64,000 nt of DNA from Anaerococcus sp. Marseille-Q7828 (GTDB taxonomy: Bacteria; Bacillota; Clostridia; Tissierellales; Peptoniphilaceae). The notes beneath the pieces are model-generated. The model was given only the letters and a program-made list of their open reading frames with translations. It searched no databases and was not told where the DNA came from. The translations under genes and the position numbers were made by a program. The stretch covers positions 992,001 to 1,056,000 of the forward strand of contig NZ_OX458331.1 in NCBI RefSeq assembly GCF_949769285.1. Direction: 5' to 3'. Below are positions 9,901 through 17,900 of this stretch, one piece after another (position 1 is the first letter of the stretch; every line of letters starts with the position of its first letter).

Positions 9901-11588
9901 TAAAAGTCCACAAAGAAGATGATCATGGAGAAAATCTTGCAGGCGTAGAATTTACCCTCTACAAATTTGATCTAACAAATCAAGATAACGCCCTAGATGT
10001 AGTAAACTCTGCTACTACAAATAGTGATGGATATGCGGTTTGGGAAGAACTTCCTTATGGCAAATACTGGATTAAGGAAACTAAGGCAAGACCAGGATAT
10101 ATCTTGGATACTGAAAAGAAATTAGTAAACATAACAAAAGACTACTCAGTGCCAGATCCAACAAACCCTCGAGATATATCAAATAGCATTAGTATTGACC
10201 AATCATATGTTTACTCAACAGAAGGTAATATATACCAAGTTTATCCTAACTACGGTCAAGGTTTAGTAGCAAATCTTACACTAAATATAAATCCTCAAAC
10301 AAAAGTAATCCCTGGTGATCAATTCACCCTAAGATTGTCTGATAACCTTGATTTAGACGGAGTTGGTAATGTCTCTGACGGCTCAGATGGCAAGTACGAC
10401 ATCATTGGCAGAGACGGTACTATAGCCAAGGCTAGCATAGGAAAAGATAGAAAAACTATCACCTATACCTTCACCAATGCTATAAGAAATAAGTCTGTTT
10501 CTTCAATGAGATTAGTAGCTCCAATGTATCCAAACAGACTTTTAGTACAAAAAGACTCCACTCCACAATTTAGTATAAGCATTGGTCGATCAAACTTTGT
10601 AAAAAATAATATGACAGTGTACTACTCACACTATCAAAAAGATAATACAAAGCCTTTCCTTAATGCTTACACCTACAAGCTTGATCCACAGGAAAATAAA
10701 TTTACTGTGATAGCCTATGTAAATAGCAATAGAGTGAATTCTAAAAACAAGCAATACCTATTTGAGGCCAATACTCCTGTAAGTATAGATAGTTTTGAAA
10801 CTTATAGGTCTAGTAACAACAATCTCTTGCCAGCTTCATACGGCATAGATTTTGATAATCCTGGTCAATATGGCTTAACATACCTAGGTGATATCTATAA
10901 CTATAATAATGCTAATCAATACTGGGTCGAACTAGAAGCTAACAATAATTACACTTATGTAATTAAGATTGAAGGAACACTAGAGTCGCCAAGGCCAACA
11001 GCATTTGAGACTCAGTCCTATCTGACTCATACCTTTAACGATGGTTCTTGCGTGACCTACACAGCAAATACCTGGTCTAGATTCTACGATCCATGTGCAT
11101 GCAGTGATACAAGCACAGATAATCCAGAGCCTTCCGAGCAAATGCTAGAATTTGTAAACAAGGAAAACTCCATTGAATTTACAAAAGTAGATGAATCAGA
11201 AGATCCACTACAAGGTGCCAAATTCAAACTTGTAAAAGATGGTAAGGATTATGGTGATATCCAAACATCTGATGACCAAGGTAAATTTGGGTGGAAGAAA
11301 CTAGAAGAAGGTAGATACCAAGTTATCGAAATAGATGCTCCAAGAGGATATGCAAAACCGCAAGATTCAGTATCAAGCTTTGAAGTCAATGAAAATGGTG
11401 AGATCATAAATATCAAAGATAACACCACAATCATAAAAAACTACAAAGCTAGCCTACCAATAACAGGTGGACCTGGTTCATTTATAGGCTTTGCTCTATT
11501 AGGTACAGCAGTCATGCTAACAGCCTTAGCATACTTTGGCTTCTACCAAATGAGGAGTATTCCTTTCAAAAGAAGAAGATTAGTATAG
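3918..11588 (+). CDS. Giant LPxTG cell-wall adhesin with CnaB repeats (giant 1)
   Basis: A 2,556-residue surface protein. In order: signal peptide 1-31; shared N-terminal module ~80-360; four 38-residue Ser/Asn/Asp-rich tandem repeats ~380-525; helical segments ~535-710; adhesin-type beta region ~715-1200; thioester-domain-like region ~1220-1430 with FCINPG at Cys1269; CnaB (SpaA-type) domains from ~1440, six recognisable by their E-box (YxLxET.APxGY type); one inserted SDR-like Ig domain ~2080-2380; LPITGG at 2513-2518, hydrophobic segment and basic tail. CnaB domains usually hold Lys-Asn isopeptide bonds that stiffen surface stalks. Sortase should link it to peptidoglycan or a pilus. Likely a host-binding adhesin; ligand unknown. 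The anchor segment is nearly identical to those of giants 2 and 3. Confidence 0.9.
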   Translation: MKNYIKNLFLKVTSLVLVLFLTLPSQIMASAMTSIDDKTYDGNKSIMGLTGLYMTSNDDLIDKPIENKQVLASDRSIEETNDFLIEKSASISKTTGLITYKIAVTNKEKASGDNQSIVFAINSNLSDMKVEKVTALSADGYEREISYKENSPSILERDKDIETFGLSTANDDNTTVYYISAKLSDDSLKSLEEIENPTDIFALDYAILDGEQALYQQRYSLIIDDQNHGGHFALLENEDSTSNINAIYNPGSSNLFGHSPATISYTDFILAKDDQEFIYKLQPDDNQATENSQINIDFYQAKKEGYVINKTYSQTIPFTKELKLQIPSGQLARIKFTSTVRENVNPQNFIFNNKTIANPDYKITSSNEEESDEDPLPAESFDKDEGSKSSNGIIAHDKDQDFSANPNTEKAETSSDNSFNNKSGTNSSNDSIAHNKDQDFSANPNTEKAETSTDNSFDSKSGSNSSNDIIADEKEQDFSTNSKTKKEDPTIGESSNNESGSNSSNDIISDQEDLDFSSNSKTEDKVSAIAINKDGYIAKLNNESRLTNELEEAINDITSTLEAYNNDEIYLDELQASIGQIASEYNLESSQIEEIINALISGLNDAKHKVAKLNVSDIEKAIASNDGNRNVEKALAGPEAKIPSEYLDRLVSEKLQEEGITIEDFQNYMYELEDKYGLSNEDVDRIYTENEEAIKNLISKAQEEKTTGDVFVASDGFANKQFILRTQMDVLAVPNWQIPANWHFDVNIGPYLYPASNELKPLTDANGKVVATAKYIEAENKIRYTFPEALKVSKNIDIDQMLAFNTSKIGDASQIDINISVKPKNMLRKSMPTMTVRADDDSPVVTAFPGGKVPVKTPTEQQGLTRTYPYNVDYWTYQYYDASKNTVNWDIRVETDQVNLDHLDYQNLGVSLYAPENQKLSNYKVTVRDYLGNDISTNANASKVREGVSSETGTTINTGTLKASPTKNLLTYNFDIPKSSLPKDLIIHVEATPTDAARFTFYDLGLRLTPDNNYINTIVQQFKDDWAKLVAAMPWIIPYKSGDAVAAKFEKGFNVVDTRLPAYTYGINNDKYSTRVYADKSRSIYGQFTNNEEKIKWQVSETLRLQDDDRLVSKGSLGSDVLNANFINSKQTKLSAYIEVLEPNNDGSFTRKYETTTNSDSSFRDGLSKVTSTLKPGTVINYIFTNTVDDPNSESSIKINFNERLDYAGGSYGGEQTASISKLSIEEKNDRFHIGMEFRPVRTGKTWRYSQNEGDYAYRVYENYDMVFCINPGVPSPVSDKFWKDDAYQIHKETATLENLKKRLPQSSSGTYYTRFTPEVIEDRLKKTFYYAEQLREEKNLDDFQYYEMVKYVVNYFTYSKQAWDLYGSPSSGKYIAPSSNATELLNRVNSAQGWNQEKADSVLIEAYWNTKEKAKNGDIGVPGDSYAHGDQWQNMITGKVIKPFKFNKIKEDGQALKDAKFVIRDENGVVIKEFTSNGAEQELYLKPGKYTVEEVSSPSGYKLLEKFSFEIKTGIEKIEKKDIPLLKNYVVGAVNDIGYNYKQPIPQEETVRYLYDTTTVYRDLGRKFIESKESKKKFEGGNYVQEYYEVEFDENHNNVDSNGNKLVSFNNDKLSIEAKNIKGAKLEVSKKLLAADGEYHNLPGIKFTLKEDKLLGEKKEVTTNKDGIAVFDNLPLNSKWTLTETIPNGIFNHNATWKVSVDATGKVTITENGDTSGLGKESTIDKDKGTITIYNKTEQNSSFKIKKVDQDRKPLGNVGFTLYQQDKKTPIRSKDSSNTEYFTNADGYLYFSNLPDGIYYLKETTVPDGYAVLNDGWTGLKIESGNVTIIEPEDETASENATQKDYSKVEISNTKPNGANTWIEYDIVNHLDNVDVSFTKYGITKDSNGKEYTQILPGAVFKLQILKDNKFVDTGKTATSDSSGQVVFKGLSSGEYQIIETETASDAYRKPDGAVKTFKVEAGKVYIKTANGYEEYIDNENDYIYNEQKGLGKLKVHKEDDHGENLAGVEFTLYKFDLTNQDNALDVVNSATTNSDGYAVWEELPYGKYWIKETKARPGYILDTEKKLVNITKDYSVPDPTNPRDISNSISIDQSYVYSTEGNIYQVYPNYGQGLVANLTLNINPQTKVIPGDQFTLRLSDNLDLDGVGNVSDGSDGKYDIIGRDGTIAKASIGKDRKTITYTFTNAIRNKSVSSMRLVAPMYPNRLLVQKDSTPQFSISIGRSNFVKNNMTVYYSHYQKDNTKPFLNAYTYKLDPQENKFTVIAYVNSNRVNSKNKQYLFEANTPVSIDSFETYRSSNNNLLPASYGIDFDNPGQYGLTYLGDIYNYNNANQYWVELEANNNYTYVIKIEGTLESPRPTAFETQSYLTHTFNDGSCVTYTANTWSRFYDPCACSDTSTDNPEPSEQMLEFVNKENSIEFTKVDESEDPLQGAKFKLVKDGKDYGDIQTSDDQGKFGWKKLEEGRYQVIEIDAPRGYAKPQDSVSSFEVNENGEIINIKDNTTIIKNYKASLPITGGPGSFIGFALLGTAVMLTALAYFGFYQMRSIPFKRRRLV
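5058..5495 (+). repeat. Four 114-bp tandem repeats inside giant adhesin 1
   Basis: In-frame direct repeats of 114 bp (38 codons); equivalent points lie at 5100, 5214, 5328 and 5442. Copies 1 and 2 are nearly identical (KDQDFSANPNTEKAET), and copies 3 and 4 are more diverged. The segment is Ser/Asn/Asp-rich and probably a flexible spacer. Exact period and identity make copy-number change by slippage or recombination plausible. Confidence 0.9.
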
Positions 11589-11612
11589 ATAATTTCACAA
11601 TACTTGTATAGA

Positions 11613-11649
11613 CACGAGAACCCCGGAAGTAGAATCCGGGGTACTTGTG
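11613..11649 (+). terminator. Strong hairpin after giant 1, no T tract
   Basis: A 15-bp stem with two imperfect pairs (CACGAG.ACCCCGGA against TCCGGGGT.CTTGTG) and a 7-nt loop lies 24 bp after the stop. No run of T follows, so it may be a 3'-end stabiliser rather than an intrinsic terminator. Confidence 0.5.
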
Positions 11650-11782
11650 CTGTCAAGAATTTATTAATATTGGGTATTTTCGTGTAAAAAACATAAATTT
11701 TATCAATTCATTTTTTTCTATAATCTCTCAAATGTCTATTTATCAACATCTTTCACTTTTCTATATATTTGACTAATTTAAT

Positions 11783-11909
11783 ACATTATATACAAGTTTA
11801 CTTGAATCTGATATAATGATTCCAACAAAGGGCTAAGGTTAGCTCTATTTTGGATTTTTAATTTTAGAAAATACTAAAACTAATGGAAAAATATTCGGGA
11901 GAGGGATTT
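11783..11909 (+). promoter_or_regulatory. Promoter and leader of giant 2, shared with giant 3
   Basis: TATAAT lies at 11812-11817 with no good -35 box. A TSS-proximal hairpin follows at 11830-11845 (GGGCTAA GG TTAGCTC, one G-U pair), then a TTTTAGAAAATA block and the ribosome site GGGAGAGGG at 11897-11905. The whole stretch is conserved ahead of giant 3 at ~20804-20933, so it is probably a functional unit. The strong ribosome site favours ATG 11910 over the ATG at 11883. Confidence 0.6.
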
Positions 11910-14900
11910 ATGAGAAAGAAATTACAAAACTTTATGATAAAAGCATTTTCGCTATGTTTGGCTTTTATCCTAGTATTTCCAACCAACCTATTTGCCATGG
12001 GATTGGACAATACGAAAACAAGAAAATACAAGGCTTCAGCTAGTATTATGGGACTAGCTCAGGCTGATACTACAGGTCAAAATGACAATGAAGTCACAGA
12101 CCAAACTCTATTAGAAACAGAAATTACAAAAAAGGAAACGGATGAGTATCTAATAGAAAAATCTGCACGCTTATCCAAGACGACTGGTCAGATCGACTAT
12201 CAAATAAAAGTTATTGCCAAGGATAAAAGAGCAGAAGACAAAATATCAGCAAGTTTTGCCATAAGCCAAAACACTGACCTAAAAGACCTAAAGCTAGAGA
12301 AAGTATGTCAGATACATACCGACCATAGCCAAGAAGAAATCAAATACCAAGAACAAAGACCATCTATCCTATACACCAATGATTCCTTTGAAACCCTAGG
12401 AGTCACAACAGAAAATAAGGACTTGGTTTATTACCTAAGTGCAAAATTAACAGATGAAGCGTTGGCAGCTATCAATGATAAATCACCTATTATGGATCTA
12501 ACATTTAGCATAGGTGCCCACTTACAAGATAGCTACAGCCTAAGCATAGAAAAACTTGAGCTTAAGGGCGAAAATGGACAAGAGAACAAATCTATACAGA
12601 CCCTAAAGGAAGAGCCAGTTCAACAAATAAAAGCTATCTTTAAGGAAAAAACTTCATCTCTACTAGGAGAAAAGCCAGCAGAGATCACATGGACTGACTA
12701 TATATTGCCTACAGAAAAAACCACCTATGACATCAAACTTGACCAAAATCAAGAATTATCTCAAGTAAAAATCGACTTCTACCAAGCTAGTGAAAAAGGA
12801 TATGTTATCAAAGACGAACACACTCAGACAATGGACTTTGCCCAAAGTCTTAATTTGCAAATTCCGAAAGACCAAATTGCAAAAATAGAAGTAAGTACAA
12901 AAGTAAAGGGCAATCCAAAATCTTTCACTTACAATAACAAAGAAATCCCAAATCCATATTACAAAGAACAAACTAGACAAGCAGAAGAAAAATCAGATGA
13001 CAAAGAAAACACCGAAAAAGACGAAGATCCTTTGCCGTTAGATCCTGCAAAGGAGAAGACAAGTGCAAAGTCTTCTGATGATAGAATAGCAGATGACAAA
13101 GATATTTCTACAGATACTTTAAAAGAAGAATCCCAATCAGCCATAGAACTTAACAAAGAAGCCTATATCCAAAATGTAGAAAACAAAGAACCAGTCAATC
13201 AAATCGCAAAGGCTCTAGCTTCATACAATAATAATGAAATTGATTTTGACCAAGTAAAAGCTTCAGTAGAATCTATATCCAAGGATCAAAACTTAGGAGA
13301 AAGCCAAACACAAGAGATCATAGAAGCCCTTCTAATTGGCCTTAATGAAGAAAACCACAAGGCAGCAACAATCAACCCAGCTGACCTTACAGTAGATATC
13401 AAAGAAGCTATGGAGGAAGAAGAGCCAAAGCTAACTGATGCAGAAATCAAAGATTTGATCAAGGAAGAATTTGCCAAAAAGGATGCCGGCCAAATCACAG
13501 AAGAAGAATTGGAAACATCACTTGCAACAATTAGAGAAGATAATAATATTGACAAGGAAGCCTTCTTCAATATATTGGCAGACTTATACAAAAATGCTGA
13601 AATAGAAAATGATGGCGAAGAAAATCCAAGCGAAAAAGAAGAATCTATCGACACAGAAAAAACAAAAGAGGAAGCTCTAGAAGAAAAGCTAGCAGAAGAA
13701 GACCTATCAACAGAAGATTTCATAGCCTTCCTAAAATCTTATGTAAAATCATATGACATAAAAGAAGACCAACTAGAAGCACTACTTAAAGGAAATCAAG
13801 TAGAAGTAGAAAAAGTAATCGGGGACTTCACTATTGATGAAATAGTGGCAGCAGCTTACTTAGAAGGGCTCAACCCACATATATTTGCAGGAACAAATAA
13901 AGCGATTTTAGATGCAGATTTCTCCAATGAAAAATTTATTACGGAACTAGAATACTCCGCAGAAACTCTAACCAGATCCACAAACGAAGACAAGCTTTTT
14001 GAAATAGTTAAGAAAAGTCAATCTAATTTGTCACACCAACAAATTAGAAGCGACTACGTAGGTTGGAAGATAAATATACCTGGCAAAGACAATTCAGGTA
14101 ATGATATCACAGAAATTAAAAAAGATAAGTACGAATATGATTATATGAATTTCTCCATCTATGCACCAGCAGGTCAAAGTCTAGAAGACTACAGGGTTGT
14201 TGTAGAAGATGGAGAAGGTAGACCTACAAGTTATTCTGGTTCAATGACAGAGAAAAAGGGTGAACATTACCTTTATAAATTCTCCATCCCTAAAGACAAG
14301 CTTTCAGAAAAAGGCTACAACATCTATGTAGTTGCCAAAGCAGAAAAGAAACGTCAAAACTACGCAATTGGTCTAAAAATCGCCCCTGATAAAAACTATG
14401 TGACAGAAATAGCTGATAACTATAAAGAAAAATTTGAAGAGTTAAAGAAGAAATATCCTCTACTAATCAAATGGATAGACACATCAGCTGCCAACCCATA
14501 TAGAAATGGCATAGAGCTACTAGATACCAGAATGGTATATCTAGAACCAAAAGGCTGGCAAGACCTTTTCCCATACAATGGTTTTAGGTCTCTAGATTAC
14601 AACGACAACGTAACAGACACTGACAACATCAAAAATACAGTATCAATGTTTGGTAATATTGACAAAGACGGAAATATTACATGGACAATATCTGAAACAT
14701 TCCCAGCAGAAAAACTTGAAAACAAAAACACTGTTGGTCTAGATGCCTACTCAGTAAAATCTGATAGTGGAAATCTAGGGAAACCTAGTGTACAAATCCT
14801 AGTACCAAACAATGAGGGTGGCTACACAGTTACAAATCTAGATAAAAATGTAGAACTTGCAACTTTACAAGAAAAAATAGGTAGCAAACCAGGCACAATC

Positions 14901-17900
14901 GTAAACTACACCTACAAAGATACAGCAAAAAACAAAGAAGAGTTTACAACCCTAATCCTAGATTCAGGCAAAGCTGCATCCATTGCCTATAAACCAAGCC
15001 TACTTCAAAGAGAAGAAGGAGCAGAGAAAGACACAACTGGCCTAGCCTACCTCCATAAGGTTCAAGAACACAAGGACGGTCCAGGCTACGAAGTCGCCCT
15101 TGCTAACGACCAAGCCCATACACTAACGGCTTTTATACCAAAAAATCCAAGTGCAAATCCAAGATACAATGATCCAGCCTTCAAGGACACAGGAGTTGTA
15201 GTATTCTGTCTAAACCCAGGAAAACCTGAGCCAACAAGACAGTATAAGTTTAACGGAACCATTACCAAAGGCGAGTGGTCAACAGATAAAGGCTCATGGG
15301 CAAAGCATGGTAGAGACCTTGCATCCCTTGCCACAGCCAGCGAAGCCAAAGCATCACCACTTTATAAGGGACAAGCTAATGATAGCTTTTATGCTAGCCT
15401 ATATGCACACATACTAAGAATGTATTGGTACGGCCAAGAAATGGCAAAAGAATACCAACTTGACCAACAGTCATACTACAAAATTATCCAATACAACCTT
15501 TACTACTGGATAGCAGGAGAAAACTACGCAGAAAACTTTAGAAATGGTGGAGGATACAACCCTAATTATTTCTCAAGTGCAGAATACAGCTATGCCCAAG
15601 GACTAAAGAACCGTATAAGCCAAGGAAAAGATTGGGACAAGGTAAACTATGACGAAGATATAGAAATTTACTACTATGGCCACGACAAATCTAGGTCCTA
15701 TCAAAACACCATCACAGGGGATACCAAAAGAAAATCTAAAAAAGGTAGCGTTACAGTAAATAAAATCGACCAAAACGGAAAGAAACTTTCTGGAGCATAT
15801 TTCCAATTACTTGACGAGAATAGAAACCCAATCAAAACCCTAGTAACAGATGCAAATGGAGAGGCAGTATTTGAAGACCTTGACTATGGCACCTACTATA
15901 TAAAGGAAGTTCAAGGACCAAAGGGTTATCAATTTACAGAAGAGATTTCTAAAGTTACAGTAGGAGAGAAACAAGCTCACGTAAGCTTTACCGCAAAAAA
16001 TACCAAAAACGAAATAGAATTTAGAAAAGTAGATGAAAATGGCCTTGCCATGGGCGGAGTTGTCTTTGAACTAAGACAAAATGGCAGACCTATTTCTGAC
16101 CAAGAGAAAACATCTGGCAAAGATGGTAAATTCTCATGGAAGGAACTTACACCAGGTTACTATGAAGTAGTGGAAAAGAAGGTTAATAATCCACTATATA
16201 GCGAAAACGAAGGCAGAGTTGTAGCAAGCTTTAGGGTAGATGAAAATAATAAAATTCAAGACAAAAAAATATACTTCCCTAAGGATTCTAACAAGGATGA
16301 TATTGTAAACAAAAAGAACGAAGGCAAACCTATTGGTATAGAATTTACCAAGGTTGACCTTAATACAGGATATCCTCTAGAAGGAGCGGAATTTGTCCTA
16401 GAATATAGAAAACCAGACTCATCTATCTTTAGAGAGTTACCAGGATCTAGGAGAAGATCAAATAGCGAAGGTAAACTTGTTTGGAACGACCTAGTAGATG
16501 GAGACTACAGGGTAATAGAAACCAAGGCTCCAGATGGTAATTACGACACTGATCTAAACCTTGGAGAAAAAGCTACATTTACTATAGCTAAGAATCAAAA
16601 TGGTTACTACGAAATAAAAAATGTAACGCCAGAAAATAAAGAGATTACCAACAAGGAAAAACCAGAAGAGCCTAAAGAATACTTTGGCGAATTTGAATTT
16701 AGCAAGGTAGACTCTGAAGACAAGAAACCACTACAAGGAGTGGAATTTACCCTTACATCGGATGGACAAGTTGGCCCAGAAAAAGATAAATTTTACTACA
16801 AGGTCAGCAAGACAACAGATGCAGATGGTAAAATCGAATACACCAAGCTATATCCAGGCACCTACACCCTAACGGAAACAAAACAACTACCAGGCTATAA
16901 GGAAAATACAAAGACTTGGACTGTTGTGGTAGATGATGAGGGGAAAGCAACAGTTAAGGCTGATGGTGAAAGTAATTATAACTTAGAATTCACAGGTAAC
17001 GATACAGCTCTTCGTAATACAAACTATGCCTATATAAAAGAAACATTAGAGCAAAATCCAAATAATCCAAATGGAATGATTTATAGGATAACAATCAAAC
17101 CTAAAAGAGAACTTTATCAAGTAGTTCTTGGTTTTGATAGGTGGAGCGGTTTAAGCAGTTATGGTTTAGAACAGAATTCATATATACGTAAGAGTTCTTT
17201 GCCAGAAGTTGGACAAGAGAAAACTTTCAAATACTATATTTCAATAAAAGATGTTGAAACATTCAAAAAAAACACTCCAACATCACCAATTGGATCCATA
17301 CAGGTATGGTATGATGAAATAGGAAACTACGAGAGTGTTGGAAGTAAACCAAAATTCACCTTAAAATCAAATTCTGAATCATCTGGCCTAACCATCACCA
17401 ACGATAAGGAAAAGCCAGAACCAGCAAGTCTTACTATCAAAAAAGTAGATAGCGAGACGAATGAAGGCCTTGAAGGTGCTAAGTTTAGACTTTATCACAC
17501 AAGAAATGATGCCGAAAATAACGGTCATTATATTCAAGAAGTAGAATCGAATGAACATGGTTATGCAATTTTTGATTCTCCAGAGATTCAGAATAACACA
17601 ACCTACTATGTAAAGGAAATAGCTCCTCCAGAAGGCTATAAAATTACTAGTGCAATCACAGAAGTAAAATCATCTGCAACAGAGGATAATACCATAAACG
17701 CAGAGATACCAAACGAAAAGAACAACGCTCGTTTTGAACTCTACAAAAAAGGCGACGACGGTGAATACCTGAAAGGTGTTATCTTTAAGCTTACAAATAA
17801 GACAACAAATGAATCTGTAGAGTTAACTACAGATGGAAATGGCTATATTTTCTATGACAAGCTTAAGCCAAAGACTAGCTATGAACTAGAAGAAATTAAA

